A stretch of DNA of 64,000 nt from an uncultured Bacteroidales bacterium (GTDB taxonomy: Bacteria > Bacteroidota > Bacteroidia > Bacteroidales > UBA932). The notes beneath the pieces were generated by a model. The model searched no databases. It saw nothing but the letters and a program-made list of their open reading frames with translations, and had not been told where the DNA came from. Position 1 is the stretch's first letter. Each line of letters starts with the position of its first letter. Below, in pieces: positions 1-8,573 of this stretch. The stretch spans positions 241,547-305,546 of the forward strand of contig CAKVCK010000002.1 in the NCBI GenBank assembly GCA_934725575.1, in the 5' to 3' direction. Both the position numbers and the translations under genes were made by a program.

Positions 1-1
1 C

Positions 2-1504
2 GACGCTCTCAAGCACTTCGAGGAGACTGGTGACAAGTACAAGTGCGAGCTCATCAGCGAACTCGCCGACGGCACCATCACCTACTACACCAACGGCCAT
101 TTCACCGACCTCTGCCGCGGACCTCACCTGCGCAACACCGAGGTGATCAAGGCCGTCAAGCTGACCGCCATCGCAGGCGCCTACTGGCGCGGCGATGAGA
201 AGCGCGAGCAACTCACCAGAATCTACGGCATCACCTTCCCTAAGAAGTCGATGCTTGATGAATATCTCGTCCTCCTCGAAGAGGCGAAGAAGCGCGACCA
301 CCGCAAGATCGGCAAGGAGATGGAACTTTTCACCTTCTCTTCACGTGTGGGTCTCGGACTGCCGCTCTGGCTGCCGAGAGGCTCCGTTATGAGATTCGAG
401 CTTGAGAAATTCCTCCGCAAGAAGCAGAATGAATATGGCTACCTGCCGGTTGTCACCCCTCACATCGGAAGCAAGGACCTTTACGTGACCTCAGGCCACT
501 ACGCCAAGTACGGCAAGGACTCCTTTCAGCCGATCCACACTCCTCAGGAGGGTGAGGAATATATGCTCAAACCGATGAACTGCCCTCATCACTGCGAGAT
601 ATTCCGTTCTTCTCCAAGATCTTACAAGGATCTTCCTTTGAGACTCGCGGAGTTCGGAACCGTTTATCGTTACGAGCAGAGTGGTGAGCTCCACGGACTC
701 ACCAGAGTACGTTCCTTCACTCAGGATGACGCGCACATGTTCGTGACCCCTGACCAGCTCAAGGGCGAGTTCGAGAAGGTCATCGACCTGATCCTTTATG
801 TGTTCAGAATCTTCAAGTTCGACAAGTACACGGCTCAGGTTTCCCTCAGGGATCCTAACAACAAGACCAAGTACATCGGAAGCGACGAGAACTGGGAGAA
901 GGCTGAGAACGCCATCATCGAGGCCGCTAAGGAAAAGGGCCTGAAGACCGTTGTTGAATATGGCGAGGCCGCCTTCTACGGCCCTAAGCTCGACTTTATG
1001 GTCAAGGACGCCATCGGAAGAAAGTGGCAGCTCGGCACCATCCAGGTGGACTACAACCTCCCGGAGAGGTTCCAGCTTGAATATACCGACGCTGACGGTG
1101 GCAAGAAGCGCCCGATTATGATCCACCGCGCTCCGTTCGGATCCATCGAAAGATTCACTGCCGTGCTGCTTGAGCACACCGGCGGACACCTTCCGCTCTG
1201 GCTCAGCCCGGATCAGATCAAAGTGCTTCCAGTCAGCGAGAAATACGCTGAATATGCAAAAAAAGTTTGCGGTTTGCTGAATAATTCCGATATTCGCACT
1301 TCTTTGGATGACAGGAACGAGACTCTCGGAAAGAGAATCCGTGAGATTTCCCTGCTCAGAGTCCCTGTACTTGCCATCGTGGGAGAAAAGGAAGTGGCGG
1401 ACGGCACAGTCTCCGTAAGAAGGGAAGGCGCCGATGCCGGCACAATGAAGTTGGACGACTTCGTCAAATGGTTCAAGGCCGAGGTGGCCAAGGAACTGGA
1501 GTAG
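2..1504 (+). CDS. thrS: Threonine--tRNA ligase, 5' end missing
   Basis: Class II aminoacyl-tRNA synthetase that charges tRNA-Thr in the cytoplasm. The open frame runs from base 2 without a start, so the gene begins before the window; the TGS domain and part of the editing domain are missing. What remains opens with the end of the editing domain (LCRGPHL), then the class II core with the ThrS signature FGTVYRYEQSGELHGLTRVR and the FTQDDAHMF stretch, and ends with the anticodon-binding domain (from about IKVLPVSEKYAEYAKKV). The stop is 54 bases before infC; the order thrS-infC-rpmI-rplT is the classical translation operon. Identification is secure. Confidence 0.97.
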   Translation, partial: DALKHFEETGDKYKCELISELADGTITYYTNGHFTDLCRGPHLRNTEVIKAVKLTAIAGAYWRGDEKREQLTRIYGITFPKKSMLDEYLVLLEEAKKRDHRKIGKEMELFTFSSRVGLGLPLWLPRGSVMRFELEKFLRKKQNEYGYLPVVTPHIGSKDLYVTSGHYAKYGKDSFQPIHTPQEGEEYMLKPMNCPHHCEIFRSSPRSYKDLPLRLAEFGTVYRYEQSGELHGLTRVRSFTQDDAHMFVTPDQLKGEFEKVIDLILYVFRIFKFDKYTAQVSLRDPNNKTKYIGSDENWEKAENAIIEAAKEKGLKTVVEYGEAAFYGPKLDFMVKDAIGRKWQLGTIQVDYNLPERFQLEYTDADGGKKRPIMIHRAPFGSIERFTAVLLEHTGGHLPLWLSPDQIKVLPVSEKYAEYAKKVCGLLNNSDIRTSLDDRNETLGKRIREISLLRVPVLAIVGEKEVADGTVSVRREGADAGTMKLDDFVKWFKAEVAKELE

Positions 1505-1558
1505 CGGAGTGTCCATTATAAATGTATAATATTAAAGGAGAGTTTTAAACAGAGCAGA

Positions 1559-2191
1559 ATGCCTTACAAGCCGAAACCACACTACGGTGGCCCTAAACCA
1601 GCCTCCGCATTCAGACCAAGCACAGGTCCGAGACCCGCAGGGGGCCGCGGACCGCGTCCGTTCGTCCGTCAGAAGGCGGATGATGAGCTGAACATCAACG
1701 AGGAGATCACCGCCTCCCAGGTCCGTCTGGTCGGTGACAACATCGCGGAGCCGGGAATCTACCCGATCTCCAAGGCCTTGAAGATGGCGGACGAGCTTGA
1801 GCTCGATCTTGTTGAGATCAGCGCAAAGGCTGACCCGCCTGTCTGCAAGATCCTTGACTACCAGAAGTACCTCTACCAGCAGAGGAAGAAGGCCAAGGAG
1901 ATGAAGCAGAACGCCTCCAAGATTGTCATCAAAGAGATCCGCTTCGGGCCTAACACCGATGAGCACGACTTCCAGTTCAAACTCAAGCACGCACAGGAAT
2001 TCCTTGAGGAAGGCTCAAAGGTCAAGGCGACAATATTCTTCCGCGGACGTTCGATTATGTTCGCCGAGCAGGGTGAGAAGCAGCTTCTGCGTTTCGCCGT
2101 GGAGCTTGAGGAATATGGCCGGGCGGAGAATATGCCGACCCTTGAGGGAAAGAGGATGACGATGATGATCGCCCCTGTGAAGAAAAAGTAA
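1559..2191 (+). CDS. infC: Translation initiation factor IF-3
   Basis: IF-3 binds the 30S subunit and proofreads start-codon selection. The 210-residue product has a basic, Pro/Gly-rich N-terminal extension of about 45 residues that is unusual compared with E. coli IF-3 (about 180 residues). The N domain follows (INEEITASQVRLVGDN), then a lysine-rich linker (QKYLYQQRKKAKEMKQ) and the C domain (KEIRFGPNTDEHDF). The start is an ordinary ATG after GGAGAG; an internal start near the conserved N domain is possible but less likely because the extension is in frame and codon-biased like the rest. It lies between thrS and rpmI. Confidence 0.96.
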   Translation: MPYKPKPHYGGPKPASAFRPSTGPRPAGGRGPRPFVRQKADDELNINEEITASQVRLVGDNIAEPGIYPISKALKMADELELDLVEISAKADPPVCKILDYQKYLYQQRKKAKEMKQNASKIVIKEIRFGPNTDEHDFQFKLKHAQEFLEEGSKVKATIFFRGRSIMFAEQGEKQLLRFAVELEEYGRAENMPTLEGKRMTMMIAPVKKK

Positions 2192-2237
2192 TCCGCTGGG
2201 TGCGGAGAACAATATTAACGTTTAATTTATTAAAACA

Positions 2238-2432
2238 ATGGCAAAGCTTAAGACCAACTCCGGTGCCAAAAAGCGCTTCACGCTTACCGGATCGGGAAAA
2301 ATCAAGAGGAAGCACGCTTACCACAGCCACATCCTCACCAAGAAGACCAAGAAGCGTAAGAGAAATCTTGACCACTTCGCTATCCTCCACAAGGATGACG
2401 TGAAGAGAGTAAAAGAGCTTCTGGTCCTGTAA
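2238..2432 (+). CDS. rpmI: 50S ribosomal protein L35
   Basis: Small basic large-subunit protein of 64 residues, the normal length. The N-terminus MAKLKTNSGAKKRF and the central SGKIKRKHAYHSHILTKK are typical of L35. It follows infC by 46 bases and precedes rplT by 77 bases. That second gap holds a small stem-loop with arms CGCC and GGCG around GAAG (about 2471-2482), in the place where L20-dependent autoregulation acts in other bacteria; whether it acts here cannot be seen. Confidence 0.96.
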   Translation: MAKLKTNSGAKKRFTLTGSGKIKRKHAYHSHILTKKTKKRKRNLDHFAILHKDDVKRVKELLVL

Positions 2433-2509
2433 GTTTTTATGTTTAACTTGGAACGCAGTAGAAAAGCATCGCCGAAGGGCGGTCACTGCCTCCGGAAAAA
2501 GATCAATTT

Positions 2510-2854
2510 ATGCCAAGATCAGTAAATTCAGTAGCCTCAAGGGCTCGCCGCAAGAAGATTCTTAAGAGAACCCGCGGTAATTTCCTCTCCAGAAAGAATG
2601 TCTGGACTGTAGCGAAGAACACCTACGAGAAAGGTCTCACCTACGCTTACCGTGACCGCAAGGCCAAGAAGCGTAATTTCCGTGCCCTCTGGATCCAGAG
2701 AATCAACGCCGCCGCCCGTCAGTACGGCATCTCTTACTCTCAGTTTATGGGCAAGCTCGCGAAGCAGAACATCGGTCTCAACCGCAAGGTTCTCGCCGAC
2801 CTTGCTATGAACAACCCACAGGCGTTCGAAGCAATCGTCAATTCTGTAAAATAG
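2510..2854 (+). CDS. rplT: 50S ribosomal protein L20
   Basis: 23S rRNA-binding assembly protein of 114 residues, the usual length. It shows the L20 start MPRSVNSVASRARRKKILK and the later block RDRKAKKRNFRALWIQRINA. It is the last gene of the infC-rpmI-rplT group; the signal peptidase gene starts 10 bases after its stop and may be co-transcribed. Confidence 0.97.
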   Translation: MPRSVNSVASRARRKKILKRTRGNFLSRKNVWTVAKNTYEKGLTYAYRDRKAKKRNFRALWIQRINAAARQYGISYSQFMGKLAKQNIGLNRKVLADLAMNNPQAFEAIVNSVK

Positions 2855-2864
2855 TGTCTGAAAA

Positions 2865-4211
2865 GTGAGCTTGAGGGAAACATACCACAACAAATGGGTA
2901 AGGATGGGCTTCTGGTCCGTTCTCTATGTGCTGTGGGTGATCTGGCTCGGGAATTATTGGTGGCTCTTCGGCCTTGCTGTCATCTTTGACCATCACATCA
3001 CCCACAAGGTGAAATGGATGTTCTGGAAGAAGGAGTACAAGGAAGGGGAGAAACGAAACGCCTGGCTCGATTGGCTTGACGCCATAATATTCGCTGTCAT
3101 CGTCGTGACGTTCATCAATATATTCTTCTTCCAGGCCTTCAAGATTCCTTCATCGTCGATGGAGAGCTCCCTCTTCACAGGGGATCACCTCTTCGTCAGC
3201 AAGGTGGCTTTCGGCCCTAAGGTTCCGCAGACTCCGCTTTCGGTTCCTTTCACGCACAACGTCATATTCGGGAAGGAGTCATATTCGACTCTCATCCAGA
3301 ATGACTACCGCCGTCTGAAAGGCTTCCGGAATGTCAGAAGAGGGGACTATGTGGTGTTCAATTTCCCTGACGGCGACACGGTTCTTTCCCGTTTCCCGTC
3401 CGAGGATTACTACACTTGGGTCAGAAAGGCCGGCAGGGACTTCGCGATAGCCAACGGCGGTCCGATCAAGGTCCGTCCGGTTGACAAGAAGGATCATTAT
3501 GTCAAAAGATGTGTCGCCATCCCAGGCGATTCACTCTCGGTCATCGATGGCCTTGTCTATGTCAACGGGCAGAAGCAGGAAGTCTATCCGGGAATCCAGT
3601 TGTCCTACACCGTTGTCACGACCGGAGGGAAGATCAATTCAAGGACTCTTGAGAATATGGGCCTCAATCTTGGGGAACTGTATTTCGACGGAAGCCTGCC
3701 GGGTTATCCGGCTATGCCTCTGACACAGAGTATGCTTGAGGAGATCGGAAAGATCAATTCAGTGGTCAGCGTGGAGCCGAATCTGGATGTGTATCCGCCG
3801 GATTTCCCTGATTCTTACCTTAGTTTGTTCCCGTTCACGGAGAACTTCAGATGGACCCGTGACTATTACGGTCCGCTCTGGATCCCGCAGAAGGGTGCTA
3901 CTGTTGACCTCACGCTTGAGAATCTTCCGCTCTATGAGAGGATAATCTCGGTTTATGAGGGGCACGAGCTTAAGGTAGAGGCTGACGGAAGGATATTCAT
4001 TGACGGAAAGGAGACTTCGAGCTACACTTTTGGAATGGACTATTATTTTATGATGGGAGACAACAGGCACAATTCCCTGGACTCAAGGTACTGGGGATTC
4101 GTTCCTGAGGACCACATCGTCGGAAGGCCCGCAATGATTTGGCTTTCAACGGATGCGACCCGCAAGTTCCCGAACAATATACGGTGGCGCAGATTCTTCA
4201 AATTTGTCTGA
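2865..4211 (+). CDS. lepB: Signal peptidase I
   Basis: Membrane serine protease (S26) that cleaves signal peptides from exported proteins. Hydrophobic segments at about residues 16-42 and 72-92 anchor it; the catalytic domain follows. The PSSSM motif places the nucleophile at about Ser98, the general-base lysine is in DHYVKRCVAIPGD (about residue 213), and the C-terminal box is GDNRHNSLDSRYWGFVP. At 448 residues it is longer than the E. coli enzyme (324), as is usual in Bacteroidota, with the extra sequence between the lysine box and the C-terminal box. The start taken is GTG at 2865; an in-frame ATG at 2904 (MGFWSVLY) is a realistic alternative. Confidence 0.94.
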   Translation: MSLRETYHNKWVRMGFWSVLYVLWVIWLGNYWWLFGLAVIFDHHITHKVKWMFWKKEYKEGEKRNAWLDWLDAIIFAVIVVTFINIFFFQAFKIPSSSMESSLFTGDHLFVSKVAFGPKVPQTPLSVPFTHNVIFGKESYSTLIQNDYRRLKGFRNVRRGDYVVFNFPDGDTVLSRFPSEDYYTWVRKAGRDFAIANGGPIKVRPVDKKDHYVKRCVAIPGDSLSVIDGLVYVNGQKQEVYPGIQLSYTVVTTGGKINSRTLENMGLNLGELYFDGSLPGYPAMPLTQSMLEEIGKINSVVSVEPNLDVYPPDFPDSYLSLFPFTENFRWTRDYYGPLWIPQKGATVDLTLENLPLYERIISVYEGHELKVEADGRIFIDGKETSSYTFGMDYYFMMGDNRHNSLDSRYWGFVPEDHIVGRPAMIWLSTDATRKFPNNIRWRRFFKFV

Positions 4212-4290
4212 ATTATTTGCGATTCTGAAAATTTAGAGCGAAATTTGCACCCCCGCAATTTATTTTGAATCAATAAAAAAGTAAAATATT

Positions 4291-4533
4291 ATGGCAAAAG
4301 TTTGTCAAATCACAGGACGAAAGAGAATGATCGGCAACAATGTCGCTCACTCCAAGCTTCGCACCAAGCGCGAGTTCGCCCTCAACCTCAAGACCAAGAA
4401 GTTCTGGTCAGAGGCTGAGCAGAGGTACATCACACTGAAGGTTTCCTGCAAAGGAATGAGAACCATCGAGAAGAAAGGCCTTGACGCCGCTCTCAGAGAG
4501 GCGCAGGCTAAAGGATATGTCGGCCTTGTTTAA
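4291..4533 (+). CDS. rpmB: 50S ribosomal protein L28
   Basis: Ribosomal large-subunit protein, 80 residues. The N-terminus MAKVCQITGRKRMIGNNVAHS and RTKREFALNLKTKKFW are typical of L28. It is followed after 13 bases by rpmG and then a DUF4295 gene, a three-gene arrangement conserved across Bacteroidota. The AT-rich 80 bases upstream probably carry its promoter, but no full consensus was found. Confidence 0.97.
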   Translation: MAKVCQITGRKRMIGNNVAHSKLRTKREFALNLKTKKFWSEAEQRYITLKVSCKGMRTIEKKGLDAALREAQAKGYVGLV

Positions 4534-4546
4534 AATCTATTGAGTT

Positions 4547-4735
4547 ATGGCAAAGAAAGCAAAAGGAAACAGGGTGCAGGTCATCCTCGAATGCACTGAG
4601 CAGAAAGCAAGCGGTGTGCCGGGAATCTCAAGGTACATCACAACGAAGAATAAGAAGAACACCCCAGAGCGTATCGAGCGTAAGAAGTACAATCCTTACC
4701 TCCACAAGGTGACAGTTCATCGTGAAATCAAGTAA
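4547..4735 (+). CDS. rpmG: 50S ribosomal protein L33
   Basis: 62-residue L33 with the start MAKKAKGNRVQVILECTEQK and the C-terminal KKYNPYLHKVTVHREIK. Only one cysteine is visible, so this looks like the zinc-independent type rather than the four-cysteine form. It sits 13 bases after rpmB and 17 bases before the DUF4295 gene. Confidence 0.97.
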   Translation: MAKKAKGNRVQVILECTEQKASGVPGISRYITTKNKKNTPERIERKKYNPYLHKVTVHREIK

Positions 4736-4752
4736 TTTTGGAGATATAGACT

Positions 4753-4914
4753 ATGGCAAAGAAAGCAGTCGCTACATTCGCCGCCAAGGCTGGCGCAAAG
4801 AGTATGGTGAAGTGCATCCGTATGGACAAGTCACCAAAGACCGGTGCTTACATCTTCACAGAGCTTCTCGTCGAGGCTGAGAAGACTAAGGATTTCTTCG
4901 AGGCAAAGAAGTAA
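4753..4914 (+). CDS. DUF4295 small basic protein
   Basis: Encodes 53 residues beginning MAKKAVATFAAKAGAKSMVK and ending EKTKDFFEAKK. The family is found next to rpmB-rpmG in Bacteroidota; a ribosome-linked role is suspected from context and its basic N-terminus, but no function is established. It starts 17 bases after rpmG and is followed by a strong terminator hairpin, so it is the last gene of the L28-L33 operon. Confidence 0.9.
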   Translation: MAKKAVATFAAKAGAKSMVKCIRMDKSPKTGAYIFTELLVEAEKTKDFFEAKK

Positions 4915-4934
4915 ATTTCTGAGAATATATCATC

Positions 4935-4965
4935 AAAAGCGCAGGCGGATTCCGCCTGCGCTTTT
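4935..4965 (+). terminator. Rho-independent terminator of rpmB-rpmG-DUF4295
   Basis: A perfect 14-bp stem (AAAAGCGCAGGCGG with CCGCCTGCGCTTTT) closes a three-base loop 20 bases after the DUF4295 stop. The A-rich and T-rich ends make it usable on both strands. Confidence 0.9.
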
Positions 4966-4967
4966 GT

Positions 4968-5160
4968 GTTGAAATAAATTTCGCATTGCACTCAGTTTTC
5001 ACTAATTTGCCTGACGGCGAATTTAGGATGCACCTCGGCAATGTTGAAATAAATTTCACATTGCGCTCGGTTTTCACTAATTTGCCTGACGGCGAATTTA
5101 GGATGCACCTCGGCAATGTCGAAATAAATTTCACATTGCGCTCGGTTTTCACTAAATTTG
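4968..5160 (+). repeat. 75-bp tandem repeat, 2.5 copies, upstream of ftsY
   Basis: Nearly identical units start at 4968, 5043 and 5118 (period exactly 75). Each begins GTTGAAATAAATTTC or GTCGAAATAAATTTC, continues through TTTTCACTAATTTG, and copies 1 and 2 go on through CCTGACGGCGAATTTAGG to CTCGGCAAT. The third copy stops after the CACTAA part, where an added A turns TAATTTG into TAAATTTG, matching the Bacteroidota -7 element TAnnTTTG (5153-5160), 23 bases before the ftsY start. The array therefore looks like a duplicated promoter region. Open frames through it on either strand are repeat artefacts. Confidence 0.9.
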
Positions 5161-5182
5161 TAAGTTTACAAATGATAACGTT

Positions 5183-6115
5183 ATGGGATTGTTTGACAGA
5201 GGAGTGAAGAAGACGAAAGAGGGCTTCTTCCAGAGGCTTTCAAGGTCGATAATCGGCAAGTCCAAGGTGGACGACAGCGTTCTCGATGCCATCGAGGAAG
5301 CGCTTGTCGCATCGGATATGGGTGTGGACACCACTCTCAAGATTGTTGACAGTCTGGAGGAAAGGGTCAGCAAGGACAAATATATGTCCTTCGATGAATT
5401 GGTTGATATGCTCCGCGATGAGATTGGTACATTGTTGGATGTCAATGGTGAAGAGTCACCGAAAGAGCCTTTCGACTTGACTAAGAAACCTCTTGTCGTG
5501 ATGGTTGTCGGAGTGAACGGTGTGGGCAAGACCACGACCATCGGAAAACTTGCCGCCCGTTACAAGGCTATGGGCAAGAAAGTGATGATCGGAGCCGCCG
5601 ACACATTCCGCGCCGCCGCCGTTGACCAACTTCAGATCTGGGCCGAGAGGGCTGGCGTGGAGATTGTAAAGCAGGGTATGGGCTCTGATCCGGCCTCCGT
5701 GGCTTTCGACACGGTGAAGTCAGCTGTCGCCAAGGGCGCTGATGTTGTTCTGATCGACACCGCCGGAAGACTCCACAACAGGATAGACCTGATGAACGAA
5801 CTGACAAAAATCCGTAACGTGATGCGCAAGGTCATCCCGGACGCTCCTAATGAGGTCCTTCTCGTGCTGGACGCTTCGACCGGCCAGAACGCATACCAAC
5901 AGGCCAAGGAGTTCTCCAGGGCAACGGACATCACTTCGCTGGCGATCACCAAGCTGGACGGCACCGCAAAGGGCGGAGTCGTCATCGGAATCGTCGACCA
6001 GTTGAAGGTCCCTGTGAAGTTCATCGGAATCGGCGAAGGGATCGATGACCTTAAAGTGTTTGACAAGAAGGAGTTCGTGGAATCATTGTTCTCCAGGGAA
6101 GATATTGACAAATAA
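5183..6115 (+). CDS. ftsY: Signal recognition particle receptor FtsY
   Basis: SRP-family GTPase that docks ribosome-SRP complexes at the inner membrane for co-translational insertion. The helical N domain covers about residues 1-95; the G domain carries the P-loop GVNGVGKTTT (about residue 110), DTFRAAAVDQL, LIDTAGRLHNR and TKLDGTAKGG. The length of 310 residues is the compact form without the long acidic A domain of E. coli FtsY, so membrane contact would rely on the short N-terminal helix. pheT follows after 12 bases. Confidence 0.96.
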   Translation: MGLFDRGVKKTKEGFFQRLSRSIIGKSKVDDSVLDAIEEALVASDMGVDTTLKIVDSLEERVSKDKYMSFDELVDMLRDEIGTLLDVNGEESPKEPFDLTKKPLVVMVVGVNGVGKTTTIGKLAARYKAMGKKVMIGAADTFRAAAVDQLQIWAERAGVEIVKQGMGSDPASVAFDTVKSAVAKGADVVLIDTAGRLHNRIDLMNELTKIRNVMRKVIPDAPNEVLLVLDASTGQNAYQQAKEFSRATDITSLAITKLDGTAKGGVVIGIVDQLKVPVKFIGIGEGIDDLKVFDKKEFVESLFSREDIDK

Positions 6116-6127
6116 AACATCTGAGAT

Positions 6128-8569
6128 ATGAAGCTTTCTTACAATTGGCTAAAGGATTATCTTGAATCCGATCTTACTCCGCAGCAGATCGCGGATGCTA
6201 TGACAGCTATAGGAATCGAGGTCGACGGAGTCGAGGAGCAGGAGGAGGTTCCTGGCGGACTCGCGGGAGTCGTTGTCGCGGAGGTGCTTGAGTGCGAGGC
6301 GCATCCTGATTCCGACCACCTTCACATCACGAAGGTTAATGATGGCACGGGCGAGCCTCTGACCGTTGTCTGTGGCGCTCCTAACGTGGCCGCCGGCCAG
6401 AAAGTGCTCTTCGCACGTATCGGAGCCGTGCTTCCGGGTGACTTCAAGATCAAGAAGTCCAAGATCCGTGGCGTGGAATCTTTCGGAATGATCTGCGCCG
6501 AAGACGAGCTCGGAATCGGCAACGACCATAACGGCATCAAGGTTCTTCCTGCCGACGCGCCTGTCGGAACCTCCGCGAAGGACTATCTCCATCTCAAGAC
6601 CGAGGCCGTAATTGAATATGAGATCACAGCCAACAGGGTGGATGCCGCCTCACACATCGGTGTGGCCCGCGACCTCTATGCCTGGATGACGCTCAATAAT
6701 ATTCCTTGCTCATTCAAGTACCCTTCTGTGGAGGCTTGGAAACCGGGTGAGGGCAAAGGCATTCCTGTGGAAGTGCAGGATGCGACAGCCGCTCCTCGCT
6801 ATTGCGGTATCACAATCAAGGGAGTGAAGGTCGGCCCGTCCCCGGAGTGGCTTCAGAAGAAGTTGATGTCAATCGGACTCAGGCCTATCGACAATGTGGT
6901 GGATGTGTCCAACTTCATCCTCTTTGAGCTTGGCCAGCCTCTGCATACTTTCGACGCCGACAAGATCACCGGCGGAAAGGTTATCGTGAGAAGGGCGGCT
7001 GAGGGCGAGAAGATTGTCACCCTTGATGAGACCGAGAGGAAACTCTCAGCCGAGGACATCGTTATCGCCAACGCTGACGGCCCGATGTGCATCGCAGGAG
7101 TGTTCGGCGGCATCGATTCCGGCGTGAAGGCCGAGACTGTCAACGTCTTCGTCGAGAGCGCCTACTTCGATCCTGGCTCGATCCGCAAGACCTCGAAGAG
7201 ACATACTCTCCAGACCGACGCCTCATTCCGTTACGAGAGGGGAGCCGATCCTGGAATCAATGAATATGCCGCGAAGCGCGCCGCACTTCTGATCCAGGAG
7301 GTTGCCGGCGGAGAGATCGTCGGAGGAATCGAGGAGTTCTACCCGACCAAGATCGAGAAGAAGGTCATCGACCTTGACTACGACCGCATCGAGAGGTTCA
7401 TCGGCAAGAAGATCGGACACGACACAATCGAGAAGATACTTACGGCCCTCACCTACGAGTTCATCGAGAAAAGAGAGGGTGGAGCCAAGGTCGCCGCGCC
7501 GACCTATATGATCGATGTCACAAGGGAGTGCGATGTCGTTGAGGAAATTCTCCGAATCTACGGCTACAACAACATCGACCTGCCACAGCATATGAAGATG
7601 TCCGTCAACGCCACACCTTCACCGGAGCCTGAGGCCATCCGCAACGGAATATCCAACTTCCTGGCCGCCAACGGCTTTGTCGAGATAATGAACAATTCCC
7701 TCACCAAGGGGGCTTATTATAAGGAACTTACCACATTCCCGGAGGAGAAGAGCGTGACGATCGTCAATCCTCTGAGCTCAGACTTGAACGTGATGAGGCA
7801 GACCCTCATATTCAGCGGGCTTGAGGTTGTCGCCTACAACCTGAATCGTCAGATCTCATCGATGAAGCTTTTTGAATATGGCTCCGTTTACAGTCGTAAT
7901 CCAGAGATGGACGGCAAGACGCTGGCTTCCTACGAGGAGCATCCGGCTTTCTCGATGTTCGTCACCGGAACCCCGGAGAAGTCTTGGAACAGCCAGCCGG
8001 GCAAGAGCAGCTTCTTTGAGTTGAAGGGCTATGTGGATCTGCTCCTGAGGCGTTTCGGTGCCAATCTTTACCAGATGGAAGCCACTGCGGCTCCCGCTGA
8101 CATATTCAGTGAAGGTGTCGCTTACGCCCTTCCTGGGCAGCATCTGCCGCTCGCGGTGCTTGGCACAGTGTCTCCGGCTATCGCCAAGAAATTCGGTGTG
8201 CGTCAGCCGGTGTTCGCCGCTGAGATCAACTGGAACACGTTGTTCCAACTTGTGAAGAGAGACAAGGTCGCCTTCAAGGAGATGCCTAAGTTCCCTGAGG
8301 TCAGAAGGGACTTCGCTTTGCTGCTTGACGAGAGCGTAAGCTACGCTGACCTTTACAAGAGTTCGTTCAAGGCCGGCAAGAAGCTTCTCAAGCAGGTGAC
8401 CCTGTTCGATGTCTATCGTGGGGACAAGATCCCGGCCGGCAAGAAGCAGTACGCCCTCGGATTCGTTCTTCAGGATCTGGAGAAGACCTTGACGGACGAG
8501 GATGTGGAGAGGATAATGAAGAAACTTCTCTCTACCTTCCAGAACGAGTACGGAGCCACATTGAGGTAG
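6128..8569 (+). CDS. pheT: Phenylalanine--tRNA ligase beta subunit
   Basis: Beta chain of the alpha2-beta2 enzyme that charges tRNA-Phe. At 813 residues it has full length: MKLSYNWLKDYL at the N-terminus, an OB-fold tRNA-binding (EMAP-like) domain at about residues 40-150 with HPDSDHLHITKV and VCGAPNV, the B3/B4 editing region, the B5 domain, and a C-terminal FDX-ACB domain that binds the anticodon stem (KFPEVRRDFALLLDESVSY onward). pheS is not in this window. It is translationally close to ftsY upstream (12 bases) and a DUF4296 gene downstream (4 bases). Confidence 0.97.
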   Translation: MKLSYNWLKDYLESDLTPQQIADAMTAIGIEVDGVEEQEEVPGGLAGVVVAEVLECEAHPDSDHLHITKVNDGTGEPLTVVCGAPNVAAGQKVLFARIGAVLPGDFKIKKSKIRGVESFGMICAEDELGIGNDHNGIKVLPADAPVGTSAKDYLHLKTEAVIEYEITANRVDAASHIGVARDLYAWMTLNNIPCSFKYPSVEAWKPGEGKGIPVEVQDATAAPRYCGITIKGVKVGPSPEWLQKKLMSIGLRPIDNVVDVSNFILFELGQPLHTFDADKITGGKVIVRRAAEGEKIVTLDETERKLSAEDIVIANADGPMCIAGVFGGIDSGVKAETVNVFVESAYFDPGSIRKTSKRHTLQTDASFRYERGADPGINEYAAKRAALLIQEVAGGEIVGGIEEFYPTKIEKKVIDLDYDRIERFIGKKIGHDTIEKILTALTYEFIEKREGGAKVAAPTYMIDVTRECDVVEEILRIYGYNNIDLPQHMKMSVNATPSPEPEAIRNGISNFLAANGFVEIMNNSLTKGAYYKELTTFPEEKSVTIVNPLSSDLNVMRQTLIFSGLEVVAYNLNRQISSMKLFEYGSVYSRNPEMDGKTLASYEEHPAFSMFVTGTPEKSWNSQPGKSSFFELKGYVDLLLRRFGANLYQMEATAAPADIFSEGVAYALPGQHLPLAVLGTVSPAIAKKFGVRQPVFAAEINWNTLFQLVKRDKVAFKEMPKFPEVRRDFALLLDESVSYADLYKSSFKAGKKLLKQVTLFDVYRGDKIPAGKKQYALGFVLQDLEKTLTDEDVERIMKKLLSTFQNEYGATLR

Positions 8570-8573
8570 GATT

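Noticed and set aside
491..1516. Long open frame (341 codons) opposite thrS, and similar long frames opposite pheT, nrdD and SusC
   Set aside because: GC-rich codon use leaves antisense frames open; none shows a recognisable domain and all overlap well-supported genes completely.
4968..5160. CRISPR array
   Set aside because: Repeats are directly abutting with no unique spacers and there are no cas genes nearby.
4886..5207. Open frames on both strands through the 75-bp repeats encoding internally repeated peptides
   Set aside because: The repeated peptide comes only from a repeat length divisible by three (75) without stops; there is no start context and codon use is unlike neighbours.
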